Part shown: one piece after another, positions 46,991 through 59,665 of the stretch
Layout of the letters: each line of letters starts with the position of its first letter
Position numbering within the stretch: the stretch's first letter is position 1
Assembly (NCBI GenBank): GCA_905221605.1
Contig: CAJNDS010002557.1
Location: 739,001 to 803,000, forward strand
Length of the DNA stretch: 64,000 bases
Origin: Symbiodinium natans
Taxonomy: Eukaryota; Sar; Dinophyceae; Suessiales; Symbiodiniaceae
Reading direction: 5' to 3'
The notes under the pieces: model-generated
What the model saw: only the letters and a program-made list of their open reading frames with translations
Databases searched by the model: none
What the model was told of the DNA's origin: nothing
Program-made: the position numbers and the translations under genes

Positions 46991-49026
46991 TAGGGTGTTA
47001 AGGTTTTAGGCCCAGGGTTGGGGGTCCTGGTTTAGGGGTCAGTGTTTTCGGGTAGTTCAGGGTCTTGTGTCGGGTTTTTTAGGGTTGTTGTAGGGTACTG
47101 AGCTTTGGGGTTTGCAGGGTTTGCGGGCTTTAGGGTGGCAATTGCGGTTTAGGGTTTATTGGGTTTGTTGGGTTTGTTGGGTTTATGGGTTTATAGGGTC
47201 TAGAGGGATTAGAGGTGGTAGGGTGTAGGGCTCGAGGTGGTTTCAAGCTTTTGGGGTTGAGGTCTTTATGCGGAGTCGGTAGGCTTTTGGTTCAACAACG
47301 CATCTGCTGAGTTCATGGCTTTCTGTAGCAGGGGTTTGCAAAAAAGGTGAAGCGCCGCCGAACATCCCCGTACCCTAGTAACTTAGTACTCTTAAAGGCG
47401 CCCATCGGCTTGCCTAAGGTTGCCTAGCTACCTCCCTTGGACCCTTCCTTAAGGATCTGCGTTTTCGGCTTCCGTGCCAAATACCAACCCTCACCTGAAA
47501 TCCAGATGGCTGGGCCACATAGACCCTGTACACACCCTTAGATCCCAAGGCCCCGTACTTCCCGCATACGTTGACAAGTGCAAGAGACCGTATTAAGGTC
47601 AGGCGGGGCTTAAAGAGGGGTTTATGCTTCAAGGGACTACCCCAAGTTAGAGCCACTGGCAGGGTCAGGAGCACGGGGCAAAACAGGGGCAAGGAGAGTT
47701 CAGCAACAGCGAGGTCCGATGCCCCCAAAGCCCATGGTGGCCACGAAGCAGAATCAGTGAAGCCCGCAACAGAAACCTGATCCGAAAAGGAGCGGCCGGG
47801 GGGGGGGGGGGGGGGGGCTGATCAAAAAACGCGAGGGCCGCGATCGGCAAACGTGGGGTTGAGGGTTTAGGATTTGAAACCCTGAGGCTCAAAAGACCCC
47901 AACCTTCTATAATGAGGCATTTGGGTCCAAAAAACCCTTAACATAGGAGGGTAAGGGCGTAGGGTTCGGGTTTAGGGTTTAGGGCGCAAAGCGGTTCCAC
48001 AAGTGTTTGCTGATCGGGCCTTGCGTTTCGAGGGTTTAGGTTTAGGGTGTAGGGTGTAGGGTTTAGGTTTTTTCCCGAGTTTTTTACCGTAAGCAGGGTA
48101 TCTAAAGCTGCCAGTTTCCTAAGATGGCCATCCGCTACTTGTGCTGCATGCTTTCTTAGGACATACACACGTAGACGTTAAGGTCCATTCTTCTACACCC
48201 GCGGATTCAAGCTCGATACAAAGTTGCGAAGAGAGGTATGCAGAACACCAATCACGCTTCACCCTGTCATCCCGCAGGCAGAAGCACCTCAATCCCTGAA
48301 CGAAACTTAGGCCATGCAATGCCAGATGCTGATCTACGCCCTACAGGCGGTGGGAAATTATGGGCTGGTGGTCTTGGGCGGTTTAGTGTTTCGAGCTGAG
48401 GGCCGTTTAGGATTTATGGCTTGCGTTTACTGTACATATAGGTCATGGGACTCTTCCTTGGACCCCCAAAGTTGTGCCCTTTAGTTTCGGGGCTCTTGTT
48501 AAAGATCCCTAAAAACATATCAAGGGCCATGTTCGGAGAGTATATTGAGGGACACCTTGACAAGAACCACCGTGGGAGTAGGATTCTTAACCCTTGAGCA
48601 GGGCAACCCAAAGCGCATAGCCCGGAAGCCTCCTCAAAGTTGCAGCACCGGTGTTCTGAGGCTCCAGACTTGTCACTGGGCACCCGGATGATCTCGACCC
48701 TAAGCGCTCAGCCCTAAACCCTTAGCTCTCAGCCCTAAGCCCACAGCCCTAAGCCCTCAGCCCTAAGCCCTCAACTCAGCCCTATGCCCCAAGCCCTAAA
48801 CTTATATAGGGGCCTGAAGTAATTACAATAGGGTCCTGGGCGGTTAGAATAGCAGAATAATAAAGGGACCCTAAGGGAATACTATTAGTGATTTTTCCGA
48901 CCCCTATAGTAGGCCATCAACCAGCTCAATCTCCAGTCAGGTCATAATGGCCATGGCGCTTGCTCGCTTCATCTTCGCTCAGATGCGACTGGGCAAATGC
49001 GCACGATGACCCCCAAGCCCTCACTC
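46991..49026. other. About 2 kb mixed sequence, no supported gene
   Basis: Degenerate telomere-like heptamers, a G run at about 47799-47817, and CCCTAAG/CCCTCAG-type sequence at 48700-48790. Frames of up to 104 codons lack features. Confidence 0.5.
48803..48912. mobile_element. MITE-like element, family 1 (copy 3)
   Basis: Starts TATATAGGGGCCTGAAGTAA and ends TTTTCCGACCCCTATAGTA, with 'CCCTAAGGGAATACTATTAG' inside. Same family as the copies at 23.9, 46.2, 54.3 and 59.05 kb. Confidence 0.75.
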
Positions 49027-49784
49027 ATTCCGAAACCCCTAAACCCTAAACACTGAAGCCCTAAACCCTAAACCTTAAACCCTAAACCCTAAACCTTAAA
49101 CCCTAAACCCTGAAACCTGAACCCGAGTCTGCCCATGACCTGATGTCACATTCTTCTGTGGGCGTTGATTGCGTGAGTGCTTAGGCTGAGGCTTTAAATT
49201 GGTGTTCTTTCCAGGTATACCCTAAACCCTAAACCCTAAACCCTAAACCCTAAACCCTAAACCCTAAACCTTATAGGGTCTTGGGACATCTTGTATTTTC
49301 CCTTATCGACTTTAAGAGGATCATATTCAGGAACATATTTCAGAGGGCGATACGGGCCATCCTAGTAGGTTATTAGGTTCTGGCAGAAGGTGGGTTTGGG
49401 GTTTCGGGCAAAAACTCACCACGTGGGTATTTCTCAGAGTAGGGCTACCCCTTCTATGCCCCAAATGGAATCGCATCCCCTTAAAGGGACCCCTAAAAAG
49501 GGTGCCCTCTACCTACCCCTAACCCCTAAACCCTAAACCCTAAGCCCTAAACCCTAAACCCCTAAACCCTAAACCCTAAACCCTAAACCCGTCAGGCACC
49601 TCCTTGCAGGGGAGTCACCGCCCGTGGCATCCCTGGACCTTGCTCTGGCAGCTTGGGTGTGCAGAGTTTCTGTGTGGGGGGGAGGGGGTCTCGTCACCCT
49701 AAACCCTAAACCCTAAACCCTAAACCCTAAACCCTAAACCCTAAACCCTAAACCCTAAACCCTAAACCCTAAACCCTAAACGCT
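49027..49784 (-). repeat. Four CCCTAAA-type arrays
   Basis: Arrays at 49027-49112 (with CCTTAAA variants), 49216-49273, 49525-49590 and 49698-49784. All have the C-rich strand on plus. Confidence 0.9.
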
Positions 49785-50205
49785 AACCTTGATTTTTAGT
49801 TTTTTTGGGGGGTGTGGGGTTGCAGCTCTCGGGGTTTTGGTTTTGGGGGTGTTTAGGGGCTGAGGGTAGGGTATCTGAGAGACAGGCTTTAAGGTTAGAA
49901 TATGTATCATGTATAACGATATACATAGGAGGGTTTGAGGCTACAAGGCTTTAGGTCTTAGAGGGTTTGCAGGTCTTTTAGGGCTTAGTCTAGTTTTCGC
50001 GGGTGTTTCGTTTCGATTCTGAGCTCAGGGCGTCGCCCATGGTGACAAGAGGGCATTCCGCCCATTGCCATGGGGCTTTCATCTTGTACCATCACCACTC
50101 AGTCCAATCTGAAGTCGCTCAACACAGAGGTTGCAAGACAAATGGCCGCCCACCTGCCACAACATATGCCCTCAGCCCTAAACCCCAAAAACTCTCAACC
50201 CTCAA

Positions 50206-50500
50206 CCCTAAGCCCTAAACCCTACACCCTAAACCCTAAACCCTAAACCCTAAACCCTAAACCCTAAACCCTAAACCCTACGCAGTTGGCACCTGAGCTG
50301 GAGGTGGTGGTGCACTTTGTGGCCCTCTTCTTGACCAGCTTCCCGAGGCCTTTTTGCCGGTATTGCCTTGGTATTTTGGGGTTTGGGGTTTAGGGTTTGG
50401 GGTTTAGGGTTTGGGGTTTAGGGTTTGGGGTTTAGGGTTTAGGGTTTAGGGTTTAGGGTTTAGGGTTTGGTTGTGTGTAGGGTTTAGGGCTTGGTTTGGG
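50206..50500. repeat. CCCTAAA array and TTTAGGG/TTTGGGG alternating array
   Basis: CCCTAAA at 50206-50281. At 50378-50435 TTTGGGG and TTTAGGG alternate regularly, a 14-bp higher-order unit, before plain TTTAGGG. Confidence 0.9.
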
Positions 50501-50715
50501 GTTTGGTGTTTTTTTGTTTGTTTGTGTGTGTGTGCCTTTAATGTTTAGGGGGGGGTCGTGGGTCGAGGGCTGGGGCATCGCCTGGTTAAGGCTCGAAACT
50601 TTTCGGTCGAAAAAGGTTTACCCTTAAAAAAAACAAAACAAAAAAAACAAAAACAAAAAAAAAACGAAACCCTAAATGAAACCCTGAATCCCCCCCAAAA
50701 AAAAACCGAAACCCC

Positions 50716-50819
<104 letters not shown>

Positions 50820-50884
50820 TATTTTTTTTTCGGGTTTTGGGGGGCCATGCTTCCTCCCAGTGCATGCCGGAAGCATTCCGACTC

Positions 50885-51600
50885 GCCCTAAACCCTAACC
50901 CTAAATAGTCCGAAACCCCAAATAGCCCTAAACCCTAAACCCTAAACCCTGAATAGCCCTAAACCCTAAGTAACCCTAAACCCTCAAGAGAGCCCTAAGC
51001 CCGAAATAGCCCTAAGCCCTAAGTAGCCCCTAAGCCCCTAAACTCCAAGGGTGTTGGCCTGTTTCCTGGCCCAGGCTGGTGACGCCGAGAAGCCTAGACA
51101 TGTGGCAGCCATGGTGCACATGATCTCCTAAGTTTTTTTTTTTAAATATCTGTTTATACAAAGCCCAAGAGGATATTAAACATATCATTTTTCGTAAGGT
51201 TCTAGGGGAGTATAGACCTTAGGAATCAGAGCAGGCCCTAAACCCTAGGAATCAGGGTAGGCCCCCCCAGTCCTTTGTTTTTTTGAGGGTCGAGGTTCCC
51301 TTGTACGCCCCTGCAGACCAAAAAGGACGCCCGTGTTATTCCTTGGTTACTCCTGGGTCTCGAAACAGACACACCAAACACCTAAACCCTAAGGAACCGA
51401 ACCCTAAACCCTAAACCCTAAACCCTAAACCCTAAACCCTAAACCCTAAACCCTAAAACCCCCCAAAACCCTAAGCCTCGAACACCTTCAACCCAGGGTT
51501 CCGGGTCTCGGGCTCAAGCAGAGGAGTCCTTGGGCAGCTTGTGGCTCCCAACACCCTAAACCCTAAACCCTAAACCCCAAACCCTAAACCCTAAACCCTC
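50885..51600 (-). repeat. Degenerate and regular CCCTAAA arrays
   Basis: Interrupted CCCTAAA/AATAGCCCTAAA units at 50885-51046, a regular array at 51384-51463 and a shorter one at 51553-51600. Confidence 0.85.
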
Positions 51601-52555
51601 GGGTTTAGGCTGAAGGCTTTCGATTCGGGGGGGGTGTGGTGGTCATATGTTTCTTGGTAGCCCGGTGATGTCCTTCACTTTTTTTTTCTCGATCCCTGGG
51701 GGGGGGGGGGGGGCAGCGGGGGGGCGGGGGCCAGCCAAAAAGACAGCGTACCCTTATTGTAATATGGTTTCTGGGCTACTAAGGTTTAGGTGAGTTGAAG
51801 ATGGGTTTAAGGCTTAGTTGCTAGAGGGTTAAGAGCCTTTCAGTCCTTCAGTTCCTCTCCTTTCTACGTTCAGCTCCTCTCCATGATCCCCCCCCCCCGC
51901 CTCTCCCGTAAGATCGCTCAACCCCAAAGCCCAAAATCTCACCACCCCAAGACCCAAGGGCTTTGAACCCCCCAAACCCAAACCCTGTCAGGGTTAGGAA
52001 CTGGAGACAGTCAGATGGTCTTGGTGAATCTGCCAGAATTGCAGGCCACTAGTTCTCTATATCCCCTGGGGAATGATTTTTTTTTAAAATTTTGTTTCTA
52101 TAAAACCCTGGGAATTAATTAATTTAAAAATTGTTTCTAGAAAACCCAAGAGGATATTAAAACAGTATTTTTATTAAGGTTCCAAAGGGAGTATAGTTCT
52201 TATGCTTGAAGCTAGGGTTTGGTTTTCTGCTTGAGGGTTTAGGCTTTAAGCTTTCGGGCGTAGGGTTTGCGGTCTAGGGTTCAGGGTTAGTAATACAAAG
52301 GGCTTATAGCTACTTTGTGGTGCTTTACTGTAACTTTACATCTTTAGCCTTTTTGGGCTTATTGGGTTAAGAGACAAGGCAGCTAAAAACTAAATTTATA
52401 GCTACCCTGCTAAGAGCAGCCAAGGCTAGTAAAGGCTACCATGCAAGTGTCCAGACGACGAGGCTCCCATGGGACATGCAACACGCGCAGCGCAAGCCCG
52501 AAGCCACCTTCTTCTCCACCTCTTCCGCCAACAAAGTCCCGATGCTGGAGTCCCA
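51601..52555. other. No supported gene; poly-G run and dispersed AT-rich repeat
   Basis: A G run at 51700-51713. At 52075-52200 is an AT-rich segment containing CCCAAGAGGATATTAAA, also present at about 51165-51180, so it is a dispersed repeat. Confidence 0.55.
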
Positions 52556-52590
52556 GGGTTTAGGGTTTAGGGTTTAGGGTTTAGGGTTCA
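52556..52590 (+). repeat. Short TTTAGGG array
   Basis: Five copies, the last TTCAGGG. Confidence 0.85.
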
Positions 52591-52799
52591 GGGTCCAGAT
52601 CCAGAGACGATTGTGCTCTCAGACGAGCGGTTTTGCTCACCAAGGTATGTAGTTTTGCAGACCTTGTTCGTCCTTCCGTTCCTGAACGTGGGACCACGTG
52701 ACGTTGTGACGCTGCCCTTGGGCAGCAAGAATGTTGGGCTTCAGGAGCCCTAAGCCCAAAACCCGGGTTCCTTTTTTGCTTACTTGTAGAGTAGGTAGC

Positions 52800-52852
52800 A
52801 TTTAACCTTTTTTGGGGTAATCGAATCCCCTTATAATCCCAAAGGTTAACCT
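52800..52852. mobile_element. Short inverted-repeat element, family 3 (copy 1)
   Basis: TTAACCTTTTTTGGGG at one end and CCCAAAGGTTAACC at the other form an imperfect hairpin. The core CCCCTTATAATCCCAAAGG is identical at about 60562-60580. Confidence 0.65.
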
Positions 52853-53564
52853 TAAGTCCCCGTAGGTACTGGACAGCTAGGTTTGGCAATTCGGGATCTA
52901 GGTTTCCTTCGAGGATTCCTATAGGTTCCCAACAATTGTGCCAGGAGGGTTGAGCTTGGGGAGACCTATGTAGTAGTATGTACACTTCATGGTCCCCTCT
53001 AGGGTTCCGTTTCTCTTGTGGAGCTTAGATTATTCGGGCTGCCAAAGAGAGATCATACTTTTCGAGCACTGCCTCGCAGAAGGCTTGAGGGCTTTGCATA
53101 CTGTCCAGGTCGGATCTTTGGATCTGGCCTTCTTCCCCATGGGCCCTTAGAAATGTCTTGCAGGAAGAGTCGTATACTCTAGAGGCTGCAGAGAGTTCAT
53201 GCTCGCGGCTCCTTTGATTCCATACCCTAGCAAGAAATCTGCACCCCTGAGCCCAACACATCCCCGGAACCTCGAAAAAACTACTGGAGCGATGCCCACA
53301 GGCCTGAGCCCTTAAGCCTTAACTCGGAAGCCCTACACCCCTACACCATAGACGCGGCTGTTAAAGTACAGCTGATGGCGACTTGGGTCGTTGAACTCCC
53401 CGCACCTCATATGTCCGACTTCCTGTCCGGGGGTTTAGGTGCATGGCCCGTAGGGATCCATGCACCACAAAACCCTGAACCCAACTACCTGAATAGACCC
53501 GAAGCCTAGACTCCAGAACCCCAAGTTTGTTGCACCTGAAGACGGCCGGTGGGCCGACGGTAGG
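52853..53564. other. No supported gene
   Basis: About 700 bp of mixed sequence. Minus-strand frames of 78 and 134 codons around here show no domain. Confidence 0.5.
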
Positions 53565-54050
53565 GTTTTAGAGTTTAGGGTTTAGCCTTTTAAGGGTTTA
53601 AGGGTTTAAGGGTTTTAGGGTTTTAGGGTTTAGGGTTTAGCCTTTTAGGGTGCACTGTTTGGGCTTTTTGAGGTTTGGAGTTGCGCGAGTTGGTGAGGAA
53701 GTAGCTTTGTGCTTAGAGGGTGCAGGGGACCAGGCTCCACTGGCCCAAAAATCTCCTTGAAACCCTCAACCCTCCCTGGTTTAGGGTTTAGGGTTTAGGG
53801 TTTAGGGTTTGGGGTTTAGGGTTTAGGGTTTAGGGTTTAGGGTTTAGGGTTTAGGGTTTAGGGTTTAGGGGCCCAGGTCGAACTGGACGTTTGTTCTTCG
53901 CGTACTTCTGGCCTGTGCGGTGAAGCGTGGGTGGCTGGCGGTGGTAGGGACCCTTGGGTGCATGCGCATTAGGGTTTAGGGTTTAGGGTTTAGGGTTTGG
54001 GGTTTAGGGTTTAGGGTTTAGGGTTTAGGGTTTGGGGTTTGGGGTTAGGG
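53565..54050 (+). repeat. TTTAGGG arrays
   Basis: Degenerate TTTAAGGG/TTTTAGGG at 53565-53650, a regular array at 53778-53872 and another at 53970-54050 with TTTGGGG variants. Confidence 0.9.
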
Positions 54051-54053
54051 TTT

Positions 54054-54167
54054 TTTCCCTAAGGGTCCATGTACCCATATGGTATATACTTGGGCCCGAA
54101 AGCTACCATGTGGGAACCCTGTTAAGGCCCAAGTACATACTATATAGGTACATGGACCCTTAAGGGA
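54054..54167. mobile_element. Hairpin element, family 4
   Basis: Arms of about 42 bp (54054-54096 and 54126-54167) are near-perfect inverted repeats, containing AAGGGTCCATGTACC and its complement, with a loop of about 30 bp. It follows a TTTAGGG array directly. Confidence 0.75.
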
Positions 54168-54270
54168 GTATGGTTAGAACCCACAGCAACGCAAAGACAC
54201 CATGGAGCGTCTCGCCATAAACCCTATCAAGCCCCAAGCATGTAAGCCTAAGCAACCCCGCACCGTGAAG

Positions 54271-54423
54271 CTACTATAGCGGCTGGAATAATTACTAGTA
54301 GTATTCCCTTATGGCCCCTATATACGTATACCATACTGCCACCCCTCACCCCCCCCCCCCCCCCCCCCCCCCCCAAAAAAAACAAAAAAAAGGATGGTTC
54401 CAATTATTGAGGCCCCTATATTA
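54271..54423. mobile_element. MITE-like element, family 1 (copy 4)
   Basis: Starts CTACTATAGCGGCTGGAATA and ends ATTGAGGCCCCTATA. It contains a C run of nearly 30 bases (about 54348-54374) at the point where other copies have a short CCCCC. No coding capacity. Confidence 0.75.
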
Positions 54424-54521
54424 CCCTCTATCCAAACAGGAATGCCGTCTGCTCTGTGCTGGTGATGCGCATCATCGGTTTTCAGACCGAGAGTGCGCTG
54501 CTGCCTGCCCATGATCCTGGG

Positions 54522-54575
54522 TAGGTTTAGGGTTTAGGGTTTAGGGTTCAGGGTTTAGGGTTTAGGGTTCAGGAT
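54522..54575 (+). repeat. TTTAGGG array
   Basis: About seven copies with two TTCAGGG variants. Confidence 0.85.
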
Positions 54576-54804
54576 AAGGGGGACCCTTTAAAGGGAACCA
54601 ACCCTTCTTGACCCTCTTCTGGCTTTGACTTCCGCAACTGAGCTTCATAGGTTTGTCGAGATAGTCCATCAATCCTCCATACGTATATACATATATAGAG
54701 AAAGAGGGGTGTGGGTTCGCCCCCCGAAAGCCCCTCGAAAGAAAGAACAAACGAAAGTAAGAAAGAACAAAAGAAAGAACGAACGGAAAGGTACATCGAA
54801 TTTA

Positions 54805-55016
54805 CATGTGCATTTGCATTCGCATTCGCATTTGCATTTGCATCTGCATTTGCATTTCAGCATTCCTAGTAAGGGCATAATGGTGCCAGTAACAGCGCGT
54901 AATGGTGCCAGTAACAGCGGGCAAGCGAGCTAGTAAGAGCGAGCAGCCAACGAGTAAAAGATATGTTCTTCTGTAGATATATGTTCTTCCGTAGATATAT
55001 GTTCTTCTGTAGATAT
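54805..55016. repeat. Three neighbouring minisatellites
   Basis: A CATTTG/CATTCG hexamer run (about 54809-54858), two copies of AATGGTGCCAGTAACAGCG (about 54880-54920), and about three copies of a 22-bp unit with GTAGATATATGTTCTTC (about 54957-55016). Confidence 0.85.
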
Positions 55017-57887
55017 GTTGACACGCACTTGCCGGTGGCTCAAGCGCCGGAGCATATGATGTGAAGAAAGGTGTGATTGGGGTTTTGGGGGGATGGAGAA
55101 GATGGCCATACCACGCCAAATATTTAAAACGATGACAGAAAAATAGGACATTGATAGAATTGTGCCTTGTCACGCTACACTGCCCAGGGTTCAAGGTGCT
55201 GCAGATTTACAGATTCAGTGTGAACTGCTTGTAGTTGGAGCCGCTTGACAGCTTGTGCTTGTCGTGCCAGCAAGATTTGGCTCTGCTCAGGCGGTTGCCG
55301 GGCGAGTTGGCAGACTCGGACCAGAGCACAACAAAAAAATGCCTCAGGCAACAAAGACCAACAATCAGCAATCGGTAGACTTAAACTTAAACTCGCCGAT
55401 CCTGAGCCCCACCACTGCTGTGACAAGTGTGGGGGGGCCTAAAATTCTGAAAGGACATGCCGGCTTCAAAGCATGTGTGTTTGGAAATGGTTCTCTTGGA
55501 AGGTTGAGGTCAGGCCCGCTCCCCTGTTTGGGGGCTTGGGCCTTAGGGGTGTAGGTGTTCGAGCATGTGTCAAGTTTTTGAGTTTGGTTCTATGGTTCTA
55601 TGAAGAAAGCCGAGAGTCTAGGCACTTCTGGATGTTGCGTTGACATTTTGCACAGAGCTAGAGACTCAAGTCCGGTTGAGGGTTGGCTCAAGGCTTCCAC
55701 ATCTTCCCGACCAAGACTCTTCACAAAGTATCAGACTTGCCTGTCTTTACCGTCTTCAAAACCCTCACTAGGCTGAAGAAATTCTTGGCCTGGGGAGGCG
55801 GGGTCTGGGGGAGGACAGAAACTAGGGCATGAGTGTGTTGGAGAGCATTTTGCCGGATGAATTTCAAACGACGCCGGATTTGGGGCACAATTTCTACATT
55901 GTACCAACAAAAACAGCATCGTTTGAAATCCAAAGCTCAAGATGGAGTGGCGGGGGGTCTCAGTCTTGGGGAAAAGAAGCCGACAGGCCCCTGAAGGGTT
56001 TGGAGAGGGTTTTGCCGGATAAATTTCAAACATCTTCTAAGAACCATGTCCATACAGCCCGAGCCCTGGACCCTACACCTGTTTGTTGGGCAGGAGGCTG
56101 GCAAGAGCCGGCGCTGCAGACGTGGGCAGATGGTGTGATCACCTGTGCTGGAGTGGAAGAAAAAATGAGACGGAAATGCTTCCGAAATAGCCGTGAGTGT
56201 GTTTTTTTGTTGTGGTTTGAAAGTTTTGGTTGTGGTTCGGCAGTCTCTTTTTTGTCGCGGTTTGGGCGCCTTGGGCGCCTTCTTACTCCAGCAGCTTCTG
56301 CGTCGCTAGACGACGAAGCAGAGGTGCTTGCAAGACGCAGGCGCGTGTTGCCAACCCAGCAGGCAAAGCAAGGTCCATTCCAGCGATGAGCAGCAAGCTG
56401 CTGTCGCTTTAGCAGCCCGCTTGGCCATCCCATGCTCGCCCCGAGCAGAGTTTTCGGAGTGTCGGAGATGTGTTGGGGTGTAAAGTTAGGGTTCAGGTTG
56501 CACTTACTCGTTCATAGCGGTCGCGCCCTACTCGCTATTATTGGGCCCCGCTCCAAAAGCATTACTCGTTATTATTGGCGTGCCCGTTCTTCACTATTAC
56601 TCGGCGCTCTCTTTATTTGCACTTGCATTTACATACGTGCATACATATATATATATATATATATACGTAGTTATTCTGCATGATCCTTGACTTGTGTTAA
56701 AACCTGGTTGTGAGACAGGTTCGATGGGGCGCCTAGAGGTCTAGGAAGCTGGAGGTTCGGTAGGGAGGCGTTTAAGGGCGAGGGGGTGTACCTGGAAGGG
56801 CATAGGGTGTAGCTCCCGGGGGTCACGAAATATTTGCGGTTATGCAGGGATGCTCTCATTCCCACCCTGAAGACCTGTTCTGCCCAGGAATTCCCTACTC
56901 TGATAGACTTTCGACTTTAAGTTCCCTCAAATTGGCCTCTGAAGGTCTTGGAGGTGTTGGGGTTCTAGAGTCTGAAAGCCTTAGGGGGCATCTTAGGGGT
57001 TCTTCGCCAGGCAGGTCCAGCCCCTCGTGTGTTTTTTTTTAAACTCTCCCAAATAGTCCCCAAATACCCAAATACAGTGGACCTTTATGATTCCTAGGAG
57101 CATCAGAACCCAGAGGCCTTCTGTTTTGGGATTTCGGTTTCTGCTGTGGGAAGCAAGAAGGCCCGTCGGCGTTAGGCATATGTATCTCAGACCTCGGGCC
57201 CGTGTGGCCGTTTTTATTCGGGTCCCCCCTGTACACGCAGAAAAAGGAGAACCCTCCATAATTGCAGAGGGTGCGAAACCGAGGTTCTCCGCTGAGATCA
57301 CAAAGCTGAGCTTTCTGCTACTCTGCTCCGCGGCCTAAACCCTGAATCTCAAACCCCACACCCTAACCTAGGCCCTAAACCCTCAACGCTTCTACGTTTT
57401 GTTGTAGGGTTCAGATGGGAGTGGGCTCTAGAGACAGTTTTGGGGTTTTGGGCCTAGAGCATTGAGTGGCCCTAAACTCTAAACCCTGCACCCTAAACCC
57501 CACACTCCCGAGAGTTTCCCTAACCCCCCTCCTGAAGCACCCTCTGTTCACGCCCGAACAGCATGTGGGGTTTTCTCCAGCCACTGCAAAGCTTTCAAAG
57601 AGTTTGGGGAACTTTAGGGCAAAAACAGGGGCCGAAGTATTCCTCTTAGGCAGGTAAGCGAGCTGCCCAAGATGGTTCAACTCGCCGCAGCAGTCCCTTG
57701 AGGTGTATTCTCCATCCGCCAGCTGGCATACAGGGATGCCAGGCGACTGACTGCCTGGGGGGGGGGCTAGTTCTTGTCTTAAAGGGCTGCTTTCAGGGTG
57801 GTAGCCTCCTGAATAAGAGTCGTTCAGCCCAAGGGACCCATATGAACCCCTTACTGCTGATTTCAGAGGCCTTTGGAACCCTCAACC
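55017..57887. other. About 2.9 kb without telomere arrays and without a supported gene
   Basis: This is the longest array-free stretch of the mosaic. Frames reach 186 codons (55829-56389, plus) but have no recognisable domain. A repeated TTTTGCCGGAT-AATTTCAAAC segment lies at 55850 and 56011, and a (AT)n run at about 56645-56668. Small genes cannot be excluded. Confidence 0.45.
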
Positions 57888-57950
57888 CTAAACCCTAAAC
57901 ACTAAACCGTAAACCCTAAACCCCAAACCCTAAACCCTAAACCCTGAAAC
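57888..57950 (-). repeat. CCCTAAA array with variants
   Basis: About eight imperfect copies including CACTAAA and CCCCAAA. Confidence 0.85.
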
Positions 57951-58552
57951 AGCAACTAACCACCTGAAACTGTCTTTCCGTGGTTTTGGGTGGCTTCAGG
58001 CGGCCGAAAAGTTTAGGGTTAGGTGTTAGGGTTCAGGGTTTAGGGTAGAGGGTTTGAGGTGTTCATTACTGGTTTCTCTAAGCATTTACACCGTTCCTCC
58101 AGTGTTGGGGGGTTCATGTCGTCTCTCGGGCTCGCCTGCTTAGGATTCCGGACTGCCATAGCTAAGAAAGCCTGTGAGCTCTGACCAAATTGCGCGAAAA
58201 CGCGCAAGATCCCTAAAGCCTAAAACCTACCAGTAGGGCATAGTAGGGCTCGAGCCTGCAACATCAAACTCGTCAGAAGGCACTACAATCTCGGGATTTG
58301 GGTGCAGGGGTTAGGAGCTTAAGGCTTAAGGTTTTGTAAGGGGGGGGGGGGGGGGTTAAGTAAACCTCTTCCCCCGCCCCCCCGCCCGTAACCAATCTCT
58401 TTAAGCCCTCAATGAGCCGAATTTTTAAGTTTCCTTGGTAGCCCAGTCGTACCCTGTTGCCACTTGTTTGGGGGTTAAAGGTTCCCTTACAAGGTGACCA
58501 AACCCAAAAAAATGTGCCCTTGTTCTCATAATCGTTACTGGGCAACCCGAAA

Positions 58553-58936
58553 CCCTCAACCCTATACTCTAAACCCTAAACCCCAAACCCCTGAACCCTA
58601 AACGCTGAACCCTAAACCCTAAACCCTAAACCCTAAACCCTAAACCCTAAACCCTAAACCTCCTTAGAGGTCTGGGCTTGATTTGAAGACACGGACGATT
58701 GAGCTGGACGCCGTCTCCTCCCTCCTCCGGGGCTTCTGCGACGCGGTGGTGGAAGTGGATGCTTGGGCTTAGGGTTTAGGGTTTAGGGTTTAGGGTTTAG
58801 GGTTTAGGGTTTAGGGTCTAGGGTTTAGGGTTTAGGGTTTAGGGTTTAGGGTTTAGGGTTTAGGGTTTAGGTTTTAGGGTTTAGGGTTGAGGGTTTAGGG
58901 TTTAGGGTTTAGGGTTTAGGGTTTAGGGTTTAGGGG
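58553..58936. repeat. CCCTAAA array then long TTTAGGG array
   Basis: CCCTAAA at 58553-58661 and about 23 TTTAGGG copies at 58768-58936. The latter is the longest G-strand array in the window. Confidence 0.92.
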
Positions 58937-59048
58937 CAAACTGTTAGAAATACCATTAAAGGGATTTTATAGTGTACCTCAAGTCCCTTCTCCCTACTAA
59001 CCAACAGCAAGTATGGAGGTAGTTAGGGCGTTTCCGAAAACAGGGGTA

Positions 59049-59152
59049 CCGTAGGAGCCGGAATAATTAGAACACGGTTTCGGGGGGTTTTTATGGCATA
59101 TGAATAAAGGGACCATAAAGGAATATTATTAGTAATTCTTCCGACCCTAGTC
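59049..59152. mobile_element. MITE-like element, family 1 (copy 5)
   Basis: Starts CCGTAGGAGCCGGAATAATT and ends AATTCTTCCGACCCTAG, with AAAGGAATATTATTAGTAAT inside. The sequence AAACAGGGGTACC is found close to both sides (59039 and 59180), as a direct repeat. Confidence 0.7.
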
Positions 59153-59665
59153 AGGAGGCTCTATTCTATCTGGGGGTATAAAACAGGGGTACCCCTATGT
59201 TTGGGAAACACCCGCTTGGGATGTTTCAAGGCGTTGGGCTTCAGGGCCGAGGATGGCCTAGGACCGAAGACTTTTTTTGCAGATATCCGGCGTAAATCCA
59301 AAGTTTGGGGAAACAAACAGAAGGATCTGTAAACCCGAAGCCCTAAAGCCGAACTCCCACAATCCTATAAAGTACCCTAAACTGTGAGGAGCTGTGAAGC
59401 GAAGCGTTTCCTACCTTAGGGGGCCCAAGAAGCCACAGAAACACAAGGCTTCGACAAACATGTTTTTTTTTTCAGGAATCCTCCTCATAGCGATCCTTAT
59501 GTTTATGTGGTTTTGGGGGGCCCCAAAAACTCACCGTACCCCACCTGGCCCTGAAGAGGTCCAAGGAGCCTTTTGACTGTTGCTTGGCGTAGGTTTTAGG
59601 GTTCCGGGTTTACCCAAACCCTGATGGCCCCTAGTCAGCCTCCTCGCTGTGTTTAATGTTTGTTA

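Noticed and set aside
55829-56389. 186-codon plus-strand frame as a gene
   Set aside because: No recognisable domain, opposing frames of similar length on the other strand, and an internal repeat. Not excluded, but not supportable.
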